From Corynebacterium marambiense (GTDB lineage Bacteria; Actinomycetota; Actinomycetes; Mycobacteriales; Mycobacteriaceae), in assembly GCF_016342275.1 (NCBI RefSeq), contig NZ_JAEIOT010000007.1, positions 124,001 to 188,000 on the forward strand: DNA of 64,000 nucleotides, read 5' to 3'. Below, piece after piece: positions 29,906-39,922 of this stretch. The notes under the pieces were generated by a model. It searched no databases, was not told the DNA's origin, and was given only the letters and a program-made list of their open reading frames with translations. Every line of letters begins with the position of its first letter. Within the stretch, counting starts at the first letter, position 1. The translations under genes and the position numbers were made by a program.

Positions 29906-30640
29906 TCAGGTCCGTCGCTGCATGAACAGCGCGGCCATAACCAGGCCGCCTAGTGAAAATCCCGAGAGAATCAGCATGTCCGTTCCAAAGCCTGAGTAAA
30001 CGCTGTTTTCCACAGCGAGATGTTGTTGTGCCTTCACCGCGTAGGTCAAGGGCAGGCTATCTGAGAACCACTGGAGTGCTCGGGGCATCGCCGCCGTCGG
30101 AACGAAAATTCCGGAGAGGAAGAGCTGCGGGCCGATCACCAAAGGAACCATCTGAACGGCCTGGAATTCGTTCCGGGAAAAACTGCCCGCGACCAGGCCC
30201 AACACGGCACCGGTAACCCCGGACAAGAGTGAGACGACCGCCGTGCCCAAGACACCGGAGGGTGGATCAACACCGAGAGCCTGGTGGGCGACGCCCAGCA
30301 TGACCGCGGCCTGCACGACGGCGAAACCACCGAAGGCTAAGGCGTATCCCACCAACAATTCGGTGTGCGTGAGACAGGTCGTCCAGAGACGTTCCAAACT
30401 CCCAGCCGTGCGTTCCCGCTGGACGGCGACAGCAGCGACGATGAACATCATGACCATTGGCATGAGGCCGAGGAGCATCTGAGCGACGATGGTGAATCCC
30501 GGATAATCCCGGTAGACAAAATACAGGAGTGTGAGGAGCAGCGTCGGGAGTACCAGCATTTGGGCTGCGAGCCGTCGGTCACGAATGAGCTCCAGAGTGA
30601 GCCGAGCAGAAGTCGACAGAGTTCGTTTCATCGCACTCAC
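29906..30640 (-). CDS. ABC-2 type transporter permease
   Basis: A 244-residue membrane protein with six hydrophobic segments and the ABC-2 pattern: RERTAGSLERLWTTCLTHTE as the coupling segment and GPQLFLSGIFVPTAAMPRAL near the fifth helix. It forms the channel of a DrrAB-like exporter with the ATPase encoded just upstream (four-base overlap with it at 30637-30640). Probably a drug or lipid exporter under control of the adjacent TetR protein. Confidence 0.92.
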   Translation of the reverse strand: MSAMKRTLSTSARLTLELIRDRRLAAQMLVLPTLLLTLLYFVYRDYPGFTIVAQMLLGLMPMVMMFIVAAVAVQRERTAGSLERLWTTCLTHTELLVGYALAFGGFAVVQAAVMLGVAHQALGVDPPSGVLGTAVVSLLSGVTGAVLGLVAGSFSRNEFQAVQMVPLVIGPQLFLSGIFVPTAAMPRALQWFSDSLPLTYAVKAQQHLAVENSVYSGFGTDMLILSGFSLGGLVMAALFMQRRT

Positions 30641-31392
30641 TGCTTTCGCTCCTCTCCGCTTGCGCCGGAGCCTTCCCGCACCAGTTTGAGGAATGCAGAT
30701 TCAAGGTCCGGGCATCCGGTCCGGTGCCTCAACTCACCCGGAGTTCCGGCTGCGATTAGTTCACCCTGCCTGAGCATCAACACACGGTCGCATCTATTGG
30801 CCTCCTCGAGAACATGTGAGCTCAACAGGAAGGTGACACCGTCGGCTGCGAGGCTCCGGAAGTGGTTCCAGAGATATTCCCGGGTCAGCGGATCGAGCCC
30901 AACCGTGGGTTCATCGATGACGAGGAGTTTTGCCCGGGAGATGAGTGCACAGGCCAAGGAGACGCGTTTGCGCTGGCCTCCGGAAAGCCTGTCCGCGTTG
31001 ATTTCAGCTACCTCCGTGAGACCGAGTACTTCAAGGAGCTCGTCGATGACCGCACGCCGAGGGGCGGCGTCATGCCCGAGTGTTCCGTAATACCGGCAGT
31101 GCTCGCGGGCACTGAGCCCGGGGTGCACCGCAGCCTCCTGCGGGTCGTATCCAATTCTCCCCCGGTTCGCCGGATGTCCTGCCGGGCGTCCGAGAACAGT
31201 GAGCTTTCCCTGATGACTCTGCAGGCCGGTGATGGCACGGATCAGTGTGGTCTTACCCGCTCCGGACGGGCCGACCAATCCAGTGATGCAGCCTGGAGGT
31301 ACGGCAAAGGACAGTGATCTGATGATCGTATTTCGGTGACGATTCGTACCGCGTGTGATTGTGAGGTCGGTGCCGGTGATGACGGGCGACAT
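30637..31392 (-). CDS. ABC transporter ATPase (drug-exporter type)
   Basis: A 251-residue ATPase with Walker A GPSGAGKTTL, signature LSGGQRKRVSLA, Walker B LLVIDEPTVGLDP and H-loop LLSSHVLEEA. The ATG at 31392 was chosen because GAAAGGGGG lies just upstream. Its stop overlaps the permease start. Two 22-bp palindromes with arms GTTCAAC-N4-GTTGAAC lie 15-90 nt upstream, so expression is likely repressed by the TetR protein until an inducer binds. Confidence 0.93.
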   Translation of the reverse strand: MSPVITGTDLTITRGTNRHRNTIIRSLSFAVPPGCITGLVGPSGAGKTTLIRAITGLQSHQGKLTVLGRPAGHPANRGRIGYDPQEAAVHPGLSAREHCRYYGTLGHDAAPRRAVIDELLEVLGLTEVAEINADRLSGGQRKRVSLACALISRAKLLVIDEPTVGLDPLTREYLWNHFRSLAADGVTFLLSSHVLEEANRCDRVLMLRQGELIAAGTPGELRHRTGCPDLESAFLKLVREGSGASGEERKQ

Positions 31393-31406
31393 GGCGCCCC
31401 CTTTCA

Positions 31407-31428
31407 ATGTTCAACGACTGTTGAACAT
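31407..31428. promoter_or_regulatory. Putative TetR operator 1
   Basis: Perfect palindrome ATGTTCAAC-N4-GTTGAACAT, 15 bp upstream of the ATPase start. Same arms and spacing as operator 2, centres 56 bp apart. Confidence 0.7.
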
Positions 31429-31453
31429 GTAGACAGCGCTCACGATACGCGAA

Positions 31454-31494
31454 AATCCCCGAGTGTTCAACAGTTGTTGAAAACCCGGGGATTG
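31454..31494 (-). terminator. hemH terminator containing operator 2
   Basis: AATCCCCGGG pairs with CtCGGGGATT on the minus strand, followed by TTTTCG counted from the stem end. The loop-side half is the operator 2 palindrome, so one sequence ends hemH transcription and probably binds the TetR regulator. Confidence 0.6.
31464..31483. promoter_or_regulatory. Putative TetR operator 2
   Basis: TGTTCAAC-N4-GTTGAAAA, seven of eight arm positions symmetrical and the same four-base spacer as operator 1. Confidence 0.62.
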
Positions 31495-31512
31495 AGATCC
31501 GTCGCGGTAAAA

Positions 31513-32604
31513 CTATCCCGAGCGCTGAGCAGCCGCGGGCCGCCTAGCGGGAGTACAACAGCCCTCGGCGCAGAAAGCACCGTTTACGGTGCACCCCCGC
31601 AAGGGCGCACTACCGAGACGCAGAGGATCCCTTTTCTCAATCATTTCGAGAACCAAGGCGACCACCATCTGCGCGAACTCGGTAGTCGGCCCCGCGGTGC
31701 CGGTTCTCTCGATGGGAATACCGAACCCCTCAGCCTCCTCGGCAAGCTCAGAATCCAGGTCCCACACCACCTCGATGTGGTCGGAAATGAACCCAATGGG
31801 GCAGACCACAGCCGCTGGAAGCCCCGCCCCCTCATGCAGGTCGGTTACGTGATCAACAATGTCCGGTTCCAGCCACGGCGTGTGCGGCGAACCCGACCGC
31901 GACTGCCACACGACGTCATAATCCTCCACTCCAACCTCGCGGGCGACCAGTGCCGCTGCTTCGTGCACCTGCCTTGAATAGAGCGGACCGTCAGCCGCAA
32001 CACCAGCTGCATTGTCGGCTGCTGTCGGAATCGAATGCGCGGTGAACATGAGCCGGGCGGAAGCGCGAACGTCCTCTGACAACCGTGAATAGGCGTCTCT
32101 CACAGCGTGTGCCATCGCGCGAATGAACAGCGGGTGATCATAGAACTGACGCAGTTTGGTGAACCGGATCTCCGGTAGCCCCTCCGCGGCCAGACGTTCC
32201 CGCATGCCTGCGATGTCTTCGTCGTACTGTCTGCAGCCCGAATATCCAGCCCACGCTGATGTGGCGAACACGAGTGCGTTGCGGACGCCGTCCCGCGCCA
32301 TCTCGGCGGCCGTGTCCGGAGCCATCGGATGCCAGTTCCGGTTGCCGAAGTAGACAGGGATGTTGATTCCCCGCGCCGCGAGCTCCCCGCGCACATTCGA
32401 GATGATCTCGCGGTTCAACTGATTCAGTGGACTGACACCCCCGAAATGGTGGTAATGCACCTCCACCTCATCCAGGCGCTCCGGGGGGATCCCGCGGCCA
32501 CGGGTCACGTTCTCGAGGAAAGGACGAACGTCATCATGCCCTTCCGGCCCCCCGAAGGAGAGGAACAGCAGTGCATCATAATCAGAGGTTCCAGCGTCAG
32601 CCAT
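31513..32604 (-). CDS. hemH: Ferrochelatase (coproporphyrin III type)
   Basis: Inserts Fe2+ into the porphyrin; in actinobacteria the substrate is coproporphyrin III (CpfC). The 363 residues start [15 protein letters not shown], carry [16 protein letters not shown] and the active-site [15 protein letters not shown] with its His. The C-terminal cluster [13 protein letters not shown] fits the [2Fe-2S]-binding cysteines known in actinobacterial ferrochelatases. The ATG at 32604 lies seven bases after TAGTCT, so the 13 extra upstream residues are rejected. Confidence 0.95.
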   Translation of the reverse strand: MADAGTSDYDALLFLSFGGPEGHDDVRPFLENVTRGRGIPPERLDEVEVHYHHFGGVSPLNQLNREIISNVRGELAARGINIPVYFGNRNWHPMAPDTAAEMARDGVRNALVFATSAWAGYSGCRQYDEDIAGMRERLAAEGLPEIRFTKLRQFYDHPLFIRAMAHAVRDAYSRLSEDVRASARLMFTAHSIPTAADNAAGVAADGPLYSRQVHEAAALVAREVGVEDYDVVWQSRSGSPHTPWLEPDIVDHVTDLHEGAGLPAAVVCPIGFISDHIEVVWDLDSELAEEAEGFGIPIERTGTAGPTTEFAQMVVALVLEMIEKRDPLRLGSAPLRGCTVNGAFCAEGCCTPARRPAAAQRSG

Positions 32605-32611
32605 AGCCTCT

Positions 32612-32617
32612 AGACTA
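32612..32617 (-). promoter_or_regulatory. -10 box of hemH
   Basis: TAGTCT on the minus strand, seven nt before the ATG; leaderless geometry, located just past the ripA-like gene terminator. Confidence 0.5.
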
Positions 32618-32621
32618 CCGA

Positions 32622-32658
32622 ACGCCCCACCGATGGCGAACATCCATCGGTGGGGCGT
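32622..32658 (-). terminator. Terminator of the NlpC/P60 gene
   Basis: A 15-bp perfect stem, ACGCCCCACCGATGG with its complement, loop of seven. No T run, but it separates the stop at 32673 from the hemH promoter. Confidence 0.7.
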
Positions 32659-32672
32659 ACATAATCCCCAGA

Positions 32673-34622
32673 TCAGATCAAACGAACGGCATAGGGACTC
32701 ATACCGGACCAGCGGACCGGGCTAATCTGCACGTGACCACCGGACTGCGGCGCCTCGATCATCATCCCGTCGCCGAGGTAGATGGCGACGTGGTACTCGG
32801 CGTTCGGCCCCCAGAACAAGAGATCCCCCCGCTCTATGTTCGATGTCGAGATTTTGGTCCCCCGCTGATACTGGTAGCCCGTGTAGTGGGGTAACGCGAT
32901 ACCAGCCCCAGCGAACGCGTAAAGCGTGAGCCCGGAACAGTCGAAACCGATCTTGTTGTAGTCACCGTAGGAATCGGCGACCCCACCATCGCGAATACCG
33001 CGGGTCGGACCCGCTGCGTTCCCGCCACCCCACGCATACGGCGTACCGATCACCGCAGTTGCCCGGGCGATGACGGCCTCAATCTTCTCCGCCCTCGAAC
33101 CCGTGATCACACCGGTAGCTGTCTCGGTGACCTCATTGAGATCAGTAAGTGTGACGTAGTCGACAACGGTATCGACGGTTCCGGTAGCGGAATCATCGGC
33201 CGAACCGTTCCGGTTCGTCGTCGGAGCAGCCGTGCTGGTCGGTGCGGCAGTAACGATCGCGGGCACGCCCGCCTCATTGCTTGCCTCCACATCGCCGACG
33301 GTCGCACTCTCGTCAGCTACCGCAGGTTGGGGCGCCGCCGAGTGGCCGCCACCGAAGTTCTCGTCAAGGAGGGAAACCGTATCCCGGACGGCGGCGATCA
33401 GGGTATCAGCGTCGGATTCGTCATTGGGATAGGGATTGTCCAGCGTCGCGTGATCGGGCGAGTTGACCGCGACCAGCGCCGCCGCGGCGAGGGAAGCCGC
33501 CGCGCTTGCCGCACGCATGAGATCCTGAGCGCGTTGAGCATCGTGAGCTCCGGAGCCCACTTCCGCGGTGGCCTTCTCCGCGACTTGCTGGGCCCGGACA
33601 GCCTGATCCGCGGCCTCCTGGGCTTTTTCACGGGCCTCCGCTCGGTCAGGCGCTTCCAGTGCAGCGGCTGCCGCAGCACTCGCTGCGACAGCCGCCTGTT
33701 GGCGACTGTCCGCAGATTCTTCCGCTGCAGCGGCTTTCTGCCGTGCGGCCAATTCCGCGGCGACCTCGGCGGCTTTCCGCTCGGCCTCTGCCCGGGTGTA
33801 GTCCTCAAACTCCTTACGCTGGTTCCGCAGCTCGCCGGAAGCAGCGCGGGCATCGTCGAGGCGTTTCCGGGCGGCGTCCCGTTCCGCGGCGAGTCGGTCC
33901 CGTTCAGCCGCGGCTTCCTCGATCCGGCGGGCAGTGTCTTCAATCTCGGCGCGCGCTGCGGCCTCCGCCGCGGCGGCTTCGGCTTCACGTTCCTCGGCGA
34001 TCTTCCGGGCGACCCTCAACTGTGACTCTTCGTTCGCGTTCTCAGTTCGCAGCCGGTCGAGCGAATCAAGAACCCGCTGCTGTTTCGCAGCGGTGGTACG
34101 TAGGAAGGTCTGCCGGTCCAGTGCAGCATCGGCGCTCTTCGCCCCGGCCAATCCGCTCACCGCGAGCGACGTGGTTCCCCGACGGTATGCGCTGCGGGAA
34201 ATCTCGTCGAGCTTCGATTGCTCGGAACTCAACTGCTCCTGGGTTTCCTCGAGGTCTGCACGGGCACCACGGGTGTTCTGCCGTGCCTGCTCCGCGCCGG
34301 CCTGGGCATCGTGCAGGTCGACCAGAGCCTTGTTGACAGCCTCACGGAGCCTGCCCATCTCGTTCTCGAGGCCTGCGATCTGGTCCTGTGCGGCGGAGAG
34401 TCCCGCGGCGAGAGACGCCACATCCCCCGAGCTCAGTTCCACCGCCTGCTCCGCAGCGGCGATCTCCGAGTCATCGGGGTTCCGCGGTGCCGCAACCGCG
34501 GGGGTGGGGGTGAAAGCCAGGGACACGGTCAACAAAACACCGATCATGCGGCGGGGCGCAGAGGGGACGGACCCCTGGACTGCGCCGTTACCCGGGACGC
34601 GGCGGGGCATAAACATTGCCAC
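32673..34622 (-). CDS. ripA: Secreted NlpC/P60 peptidoglycan endopeptidase (RipA-like)
   Basis: A 649-residue secreted hydrolase that cleaves peptidoglycan stem peptides, needed for daughter-cell separation in corynebacteria and mycobacteria. The signal peptide ends near residue 45 (TPAVAAP). Residues about 50-330 are an Ala/Glu/Arg-rich coiled coil, followed by a low-complexity Ala/Thr linker to about 470. The NlpC/P60 domain (about 520-649) has the catalytic Cys in [10 protein letters not shown] and His in [11 protein letters not shown]. The GTG start has AGGAG seven bases upstream. The upstream leader is unusually long. Confidence 0.92.
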   Translation of the reverse strand: MAMFMPRRVPGNGAVQGSVPSAPRRMIGVLLTVSLAFTPTPAVAAPRNPDDSEIAAAEQAVELSSGDVASLAAGLSAAQDQIAGLENEMGRLREAVNKALVDLHDAQAGAEQARQNTRGARADLEETQEQLSSEQSKLDEISRSAYRRGTTSLAVSGLAGAKSADAALDRQTFLRTTAAKQQRVLDSLDRLRTENANEESQLRVARKIAEEREAEAAAAEAAARAEIEDTARRIEEAAAERDRLAAERDAARKRLDDARAASGELRNQRKEFEDYTRAEAERKAAEVAAELAARQKAAAAEESADSRQQAAVAASAAAAAALEAPDRAEAREKAQEAADQAVRAQQVAEKATAEVGSGAHDAQRAQDLMRAASAAASLAAAALVAVNSPDHATLDNPYPNDESDADTLIAAVRDTVSLLDENFGGGHSAAPQPAVADESATVGDVEASNEAGVPAIVTAAPTSTAAPTTNRNGSADDSATGTVDTVVDYVTLTDLNEVTETATGVITGSRAEKIEAVIARATAVIGTPYAWGGGNAAGPTRGIRDGGVADSYGDYNKIGFDCSGLTLYAFAGAGIALPHYTGYQYQRGTKISTSNIERGDLLFWGPNAEYHVAIYLGDGMMIEAPQSGGHVQISPVRWSGMSPYAVRLI

Positions 34623-35090
34623 TGATTAACTCCTATCCCCGCCCGACCCGATCTGGCGACCGCCCCTGAGCGGCTGGCCGCTCAGGCCCGGCGCCCGACC
34701 CCGGACCGCTGTACGGGACCGGTGGTGGCGGCGACTGCTTCGTGGATCGTGGGCCGGGACTCCGGAGCGCGAACTCCCAAGACCCCGGTGATTGAACATT
34801 CGACATCGCCCACGAGCCTTACCGGCTGCGCTCGAACACACCAGGCATGCTTCCCCACGTGCCAGACAGATCGTTCCCAGAGGACGATGCTCTCGACCAG
34901 ATCCAGAGGAACCGTGTTGAGCATGTGACCTATGGGTGCAGATTTGCTCGGTAAGACTCATGAGCCGACAACTGAACGTTAATTCACTTGAAAGAACTTA
35001 GGCACACAACGGCATCAACAGTCACACGGGTAAAGCCCGGACACATGACCGGCAACGTACCTGACCTGTACTCTTGACCGATAGACAGAG
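34623..35090 (-). other. Long untranslated-type leader of the RipA-like gene
   Basis: About 470 bp between a plausible promoter near 35090 (TAATCT next to a GlxR-type site) and the GTG at 34622. It contains one candidate small frame (34682-34924) and a strong hairpin at 34663-34685 (CTGAGCGGC/GCCGCTCAG). I looked for the c-di-AMP riboswitch core known upstream of some actinobacterial wall hydrolases and did not find it. Confidence 0.45.
34682..34924 (-). CDS. Candidate small protein in the RipA-like leader
   Basis: An 80-codon frame with native-looking codon use (third positions mostly G or C) and an N-terminal part rich in Trp and Val (SIVLWERSVWHVGKHAWCV). It matches no family I know and has no clear ribosome binding site. 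Its stop is followed at once by a strong hairpin. It could be an uncharacterised small protein, a regulatory leader peptide, or chance. Confidence 0.3.
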   Translation of the reverse strand: MLNTVPLDLVESIVLWERSVWHVGKHAWCVRAQPVRLVGDVECSITGVLGVRAPESRPTIHEAVAATTGPVQRSGVGRRA

Positions 35091-35093
35091 ATT

Positions 35094-35109
35094 AGTGATG
35101 TTTATCACA
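35094..35109. promoter_or_regulatory. Putative GlxR (CRP-type) binding site
   Basis: On the minus strand TGTGA-N6-TCACT, nine of ten positions of the CRP/GlxR consensus TGTGA-N6-TCACA. It overlaps the likely promoter of the RipA-like gene. Confidence 0.5.
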
Positions 35110-35200
35110 CATTATTGACCACTCGGCGTGTCGCCCCCGCCCCAACTTTCCCATTCCCGTCAACTCGACCTTAACCCTCTCCGGCAAATCCCCAAGGAGT

Positions 35201-35234
35201 GCCTACGGTCAGGCTCTTAGGCTTGACCGTAGGC
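35201..35234 (-). terminator. Terminator-like hairpin after the DUF6676-like gene
   Basis: GCCTACGGTCAgGC and GCtTGACCGTAGGC pair over 14 positions with one G-U, loop of six. It begins 32 nt after the stop at 35266. No T run. Confidence 0.6.
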
Positions 35235-35265
35235 ATCGGCGGGAGTTGTTGTCGGTTTCCCCGGA

Positions 35266-35748
35266 TCACGCTCTCTGTGAACGCAGTACGAGTGCCGTCA
35301 CCAGAACCGCGACGAGAACCACGAGCATGATCCCGATGTTGATCGCCTGCCAGGGGACCGTGGAGTGGCTCAGATCTTCGACGAACATCTGAGCCCCCGC
35401 CACCAGGTCTGGATTGGCGAAGAGGTCGACTTGTGCAGATTCAATGGCGGCCCGGGAATGGTCGCCGCTCACCACAGCCCCCCCTACGGGGGACCTGAGG
35501 ATGAGCGTGTCGGCACCGGTGACGTCGAGGAGGTCCTGGGCGATGTCCCGCTGGTCAGCAGCGACCGCTGGTGCGGAATCGAGGAAAACGAACCGCAGCT
35601 CGCCGAATCCACTCTCGCGGGCTTCGTCGACGACGGTCGATAGTGCATCGGATAGTCCCGGATACTGCGTATCGAGCGAGCCGATCGCCACCCCATCCGC
35701 GGAGAGATCCTCCGTAATGTCCGTCAATTGAATATCAGCGGGGACCAT
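35266..35748 (-). CDS. DUF6676-like membrane-anchored protein
   Basis: A 160-residue protein like mycobacterial Rv1476. A soluble N-terminal domain (about residues 1-125; VAIGSLDTQYPGLSDAL, LRFVFLDSAPAVAADQRDIA) is tethered by one C-terminal membrane segment (about 133-155) ending RSQRA. The ATG at 35748 has GAGAGGAAAA upstream; the frame is open for 103 more codons but those are Arg/Ser-rich and unlike protein. In actinobacteria it commonly lies between acn and the ripA gene pair, as here. Function unknown. Confidence 0.82.
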   Translation of the reverse strand: MVPADIQLTDITEDLSADGVAIGSLDTQYPGLSDALSTVVDEARESGFGELRFVFLDSAPAVAADQRDIAQDLLDVTGADTLILRSPVGGAVVSGDHSRAAIESAQVDLFANPDLVAGAQMFVEDLSHSTVPWQAINIGIMLVVLVAVLVTALVLRSQRA

Positions 35749-36068
35749 GGGGCGAGATTTTCCTCTCAGTAGGGCGACTGGCAAGACGATCGGAGACCGG
35801 CGATCCGCCGATCCTCCACCGGTTCCGACTATCGCACGCTCATGCACTGATGCGGGTGGAGACACACCACCGTCTACCACGAGTCGGCAAAAACCCGGTC
35901 TTTTAGACTGTGACGGGGGTGAACGTGATTTTTGGCATCGCACGCGGGTCACGGACACCACCCCGGGGGTGGATGAAGAAACGCCCTTGCGCGAGCGACC
36001 ACGGTGTTTGAAAGCAAAATGATAGATTACGGGGGTGGGAGATATCGGTACGGACAACGATTCTCGAA

Positions 36069-36084
36069 CAGAACGCTCGTACTG
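36069..36084. promoter_or_regulatory. AcnR operator
   Basis: CAGAACGCTCGTACTG, exactly the published C. glutamicum AcnR consensus CAGNACnnncGTACTG. It lies immediately upstream of the acn -10 box, where binding blocks transcription. Confidence 0.88.
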
Positions 36085-36086
36085 TT

Positions 36087-36092
36087 ATACTT
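36087..36092 (+). promoter_or_regulatory. -10 box of acn
   Basis: TATACT three bp downstream of the AcnR operator, about 128 nt before the acn GTG. Confidence 0.65.
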
Positions 36093-36219
36093 TACCGCAG
36101 ATGACGTTCATTTCGGCCTAAGGCCGCGATGAACCGCTCTTTTGACCTGCGTCGGCGCCAGCCGGAGAGTCACCCAGCCGACGCTCTACTCACCCGAATA
36201 TTTTAGGAATGGAGCTTAC

Positions 36220-39042
36220 GTGACTGAGAGCCAGAACTCATTTAACGCCAAGAGCACCCTCGAAGTCGGCGACAAGTCCTACGAGTACTACGACCTCTCT
36301 GCCGTGCCCGGCATGGAGAAACTGCCCTACTCCCTCAAGGTTCTCGGCGAGAACCTTCTCCGCACCGAGGACGGCGCCAACATCACCCGCGAGCACATCG
36401 AGTCGATTGCCTCCTGGGATGCCTCCGCTGAACCGAGCATCGAGATCCAGTTCACGCCCGCCCGCGTACTGATGCAGGACTTTACCGGTGTGCCGTGTGT
36501 CGTCGACCTCGCCACCATGCGCGAGGCCATCAAGACCTTGGGCGGTGACCCCGACGGTGTTAACCCGCTCAATCCGGCGGAGATGGTCATCGACCACTCA
36601 GTCATCATCGAGGCGTTCGGTCATTCCGATTCCCTTGAGAAGAACGTGAAGATCGAGTATGAGCGCAACGAGGAGCGCTACCAATTCCTCCGCTGGGGTT
36701 CCAAGGCATTCTCGAACTTCCGCGTCGTTCCCCCGGGAACCGGCATCGTCCACCAGGTCAATATCGAGAATCTCGCCCGGGTCGTCTTCGACAACGAGGG
36801 CGTCGCATACCCAGACACCTGCATTGGCACCGACTCTCACACCACCATGGAGAACGGTCTCGGCATCCTCGGTTGGGGCGTCGGCGGCATCGAGGCCGAG
36901 GCAGCGATGCTCGGTCAGCCCGTCTCCATGCTCATTCCCCGCGTCGTCGGCTTCAAACTGACCGGCTCCATCCCGGCCGGCGTGACCGCTACGGACGTTG
37001 TGCTGACGATCACCGAGATGCTGCGCCAGCACGGCGTTGTCCAGAAGTTCGTCGAGTTCTACGGATCCGGTGTCAAGGAGGTTCCGCTCGCGAACCGCGC
37101 GACCATCGGAAACATGTCACCCGAGTTCGGTTCAACCTGTGCGATGTTCCCCATCGACGAGCAGACCACCAAGTATCTCCAACTCACAGGCCGTTCCGAA
37201 GAGCAGATCGCCCTCGTCGAGGCGTACGCCAAGGCACAGGGCATGTGGCTGGACGAGAACACCCCTGAAGCCGAGTACTCTGAGTACCTCGAACTCGACC
37301 TCTCGACCGTGGAGCCCTCCATCGCCGGCCCGAAGCGGCCGCAGGACCGTATCCTGCTGTCGAAGGCAAAGGAGCAGTTCCGCAAGGATCTGCCGAACTA
37401 CTGCAACGACGAGGTTGAGGATGACGAGAGCCGCCCGGCCGTCCGCATGGACGCCGAGGGTGAACTCGACTTTGGCGACGCTGATGTCGCCGATCTGTAC
37501 AACTCTTCCCGTGAAGGACACGGTGAGTCCGCTGCGAAGGATGCGGAGGGCCGCGCCTCCCGTCCGGTCACGGTGAAATCCCCCAACGGAGGCGAGTACA
37601 CGCTGGATCACGGCATGGTCGCCATCGCGTCCATCACCTCGTGCACCAACACCTCCAACCCGTCGGTCATGATCGGCGCTGGCCTCATCGCCCGCAAGGC
37701 TGCGGCGAAGGGACTCAAGGCCAAGCCCTGGGTCAAGACTATTTGCGCTCCCGGTTCCCAGGTCGTCGACGGCTACTACAAGCGCGCCGACCTGTGGAAG
37801 GACCTTGAGGCCATGGGCTTCTACCTCGCAGGCTTCGGCTGCACGACCTGCATCGGTAACTCGGGCCCGCTGCCCGAGGAGGTTTCGGCGGCGATCAACA
37901 AGTACGACCTGACTGCCACCGCGGTACTCTCCGGAAACCGCAACTTCGAGGGGCGTATCTCCCCCGACGTGAAGATGAACTATCTCGCGTCCCCGATCAT
38001 GGTCATCGCCTACGCCATCGCGGGTACCATGGACTTCGACTTTGCGACACAACCGCTTGGCCAGGATGAAGACGGCAACGACGTCTTCCTGACCGACATC
38101 TGGCCCTCCACCGAGGAGATTGAGGCCACGATCGAGGAGTGCATCTCCCGCGAGCTCTACGAGGCTGACTACGCTGACGTGTTCAAGGGCGACGAGCAGT
38201 GGCAGAACCTCCCCACCCCCGAGGGCAAGACCTTCGACTGGGACGAGTCCTCGACCTACATCCGCAAGGCACCGTATTTCGACGGCATGACGATGGATCC
38301 GGAGCCCGTCGCCGACATCAAGGGCGCTCGCGTCCTGTGCAAGCTTGGGGACTCGGTCACCACGGACCACATCTCCCCCGCATCGTCCATCAAGCCCGGT
38401 ACCCCCGCAGCGCAGTACCTGGACGAGCACGGCGTCGAGCGCAACGACTACAACTCCCTGGGATCCCGGCGTGGCAACCACGAGGTCATGATGCGCGGAA
38501 CCTTCGCCAACATCCGGCTCCAGAACCAGCTGGTCGACCAGGCTGGTGGCTACACCCGCGACTTCACCCAGGAAGGAGCACCTCAGGCCTTCATCTTCGA
38601 TGCGTGCCAGAACTACAAGGCGGAGGGTATCCCGCTGGTCGTTCTCGGCGGCAAGGAGTACGGCACCGGTTCCTCCCGTGACTGGGCGGCGAAGGGCACC
38701 AACCTGCTCGGTGTCCGTGCCGTCATCACCGAGAGCTTCGAGCGGATCCACCGCTCAAACCTGATCGGCATGGGTGTCATTCCGCTGCAGTTCCCCGAGG
38801 GTGAATCCCACGAGTCCCTCGGCCTTGACGGCACCGAGGTATTCGACATCGAGGGCATCGAGGAGTTCAACAACGACACCATCCCACAGACCGTCAAGGT
38901 TACCGCGCACAAGCAGGACGGCGGGGATGACGTCGTGTTCGAGGCCAAGGTTCGCGTCGACACGCCCGGTGAGGCGGCGTACTTCCGCAACGGGGGCATC
39001 CTGCAGTACGTCCTCCGCAACATGGCGCGGGACGCTTCCTAG
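36220..39042 (+). CDS. acn: Aconitate hydratase
   Basis: TCA-cycle enzyme that isomerises citrate to isocitrate. The 940 residues match AcnA/IRP1-type aconitase. The [4Fe-4S] ligands are in [12 protein letters not shown] and [14 protein letters not shown]. Substrate-site segments include [24 protein letters not shown] and [16 protein letters not shown]. The GTG at 36220 begins the conserved [16 protein letters not shown] sequence and has GGAG upstream; the frame continues 26 codons upstream but that part is leader. Codon use is strongly optimised, as expected for a highly expressed gene. Repressed by AcnR, encoded next. Confidence 0.98.
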   Translation: MTESQNSFNAKSTLEVGDKSYEYYDLSAVPGMEKLPYSLKVLGENLLRTEDGANITREHIESIASWDASAEPSIEIQFTPARVLMQDFTGVPCVVDLATMREAIKTLGGDPDGVNPLNPAEMVIDHSVIIEAFGHSDSLEKNVKIEYERNEERYQFLRWGSKAFSNFRVVPPGTGIVHQVNIENLARVVFDNEGVAYPDTCIGTDSHTTMENGLGILGWGVGGIEAEAAMLGQPVSMLIPRVVGFKLTGSIPAGVTATDVVLTITEMLRQHGVVQKFVEFYGSGVKEVPLANRATIGNMSPEFGSTCAMFPIDEQTTKYLQLTGRSEEQIALVEAYAKAQGMWLDENTPEAEYSEYLELDLSTVEPSIAGPKRPQDRILLSKAKEQFRKDLPNYCNDEVEDDESRPAVRMDAEGELDFGDADVADLYNSSREGHGESAAKDAEGRASRPVTVKSPNGGEYTLDHGMVAIASITSCTNTSNPSVMIGAGLIARKAAAKGLKAKPWVKTICAPGSQVVDGYYKRADLWKDLEAMGFYLAGFGCTTCIGNSGPLPEEVSAAINKYDLTATAVLSGNRNFEGRISPDVKMNYLASPIMVIAYAIAGTMDFDFATQPLGQDEDGNDVFLTDIWPSTEEIEATIEECISRELYEADYADVFKGDEQWQNLPTPEGKTFDWDESSTYIRKAPYFDGMTMDPEPVADIKGARVLCKLGDSVTTDHISPASSIKPGTPAAQYLDEHGVERNDYNSLGSRRGNHEVMMRGTFANIRLQNQLVDQAGGYTRDFTQEGAPQAFIFDACQNYKAEGIPLVVLGGKEYGTGSSRDWAAKGTNLLGVRAVITESFERIHRSNLIGMGVIPLQFPEGESHESLGLDGTEVFDIEGIEEFNNDTIPQTVKVTAHKQDGGDDVVFEAKVRVDTPGEAAYFRNGGILQYVLRNMARDAS

Positions 39043-39120
39043 CTCAGTCCATGATCCGGGGCGTCGTTCGAACCGATCCTCGCTCCGGATTGGGACGGTT
39101 CCACTCCAGGTGTGACCGAC

Positions 39121-39170
39121 GGGGGCTGCGTGGCGCGGGCGGTATTCGCCGTCCGCGCCACGCAGCCCCC
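39121..39170 (+). terminator. Hairpin after acn
   Basis: GGGGGCTGCGTGGCGCGG and its complement form a stem of about 22 bp, 78 nt after the acn stop. No T run follows, so some read-through into acnR is possible. Confidence 0.7.
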
Positions 39171-39261
39171 TTGTCGTCGGAAACGCCAGTACAATCCACT
39201 TGTGTAACCTCCACCCAGGTGCACCGGATGGATCACAACGCCACAACCAAGGAGAACTGTC

Positions 39262-39840
39262 ATGCCCAAGGTCAGTTCCTCGGATCTCTCACAACGGCGT
39301 CGGGAGATCCTCGAAGGCGCCCGCCGTTGCTTCGCTGAATTCGGTTACGATGGCGCGACCGTCAGACGTCTCGAACAGGCCACCGGAAAATCACGGGGTG
39401 CGATCTTCCACCACTTCGCGGACAAGGAGAACCTGTTTCTTGCCCTGGCTCGGGAGGATGCCGCACGGATGGCGGATGTCGTCACCGCGGACGGCCTCGT
39501 CGAGGTCATGCGCGACATGCTCTCTCACCCGGACCGCTACGACTGGCTCTCCACCCGACTCGAGATCACCCGGCTTCTCCGGACGGACCCGGTTTTCTCG
39601 GCACGGTGGGTTGAACACCAGGCGGTTCTCGACGAAGCGATCCGGTCGCGACTGCAGTCCGGCGTCGATGCCGGGCGGATGCGCACCGATGTCCCGGTAG
39701 AGGTGCTCTACACTTATTTGGAAACGGTGATGGATGGTTTTATTACCCGCCTGGCCAGCGGTGAACCCACGGAGTGCCTGCACCAGGTCCTTGATCTCGT
39801 GGAGGCGAGTGTGCGGACGCAATCCCCCGCGAACATCTGA
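39262..39840 (+). CDS. acnR: TetR-family aconitase repressor AcnR
   Basis: A 192-residue TetR protein that in C. glutamicum represses acn and responds to citrate and Mg2+. The HTH lies in REILEGARRCFAEFGYDGAT and KSRGAIFHHFADKENLFLAL. It follows acn on the same strand with AAGGAGAA upstream of the ATG. The operator at 36069-36084 is its target. The gene-pair order and the operator make the assignment firm. Confidence 0.95.
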   Translation: MPKVSSSDLSQRRREILEGARRCFAEFGYDGATVRRLEQATGKSRGAIFHHFADKENLFLALAREDAARMADVVTADGLVEVMRDMLSHPDRYDWLSTRLEITRLLRTDPVFSARWVEHQAVLDEAIRSRLQSGVDAGRMRTDVPVEVLYTYLETVMDGFITRLASGEPTECLHQVLDLVEASVRTQSPANI

Positions 39841-39922
39841 TCAGACCGGTCTGATCATTTTTTCGGGGATTCCGATGTGATTGTTCCCATATTTCAGTGA
39901 GGAGACAGTAATATCTCTCGGT

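Larger units (their letters stand above)
35749..36219. other. Divergent promoter region of acn
   Basis: Contains the ribosome binding site of the minus-strand gene, the AcnR-type operator, the acn promoter and a leader of about 120 nt. No coding frame is supported. Confidence 0.6.

Noticed and set aside
34626-34961. 111-codon Arg/Ser/Gly-rich frame in the RipA leader
   Set aside because: Composition is that of a shifted frame; the overlapping 34682-34924 frame looks more protein-like.
34623-35265. c-di-AMP (ydaO-type) riboswitch upstream of the RipA-like gene
   Set aside because: The conserved core segments of that riboswitch are not found in either direction.
37132-38751. 539-codon minus-strand frame
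   Set aside because: Antisense to acn, a secure gene with optimised codons; the frame is open only because of codon bias.
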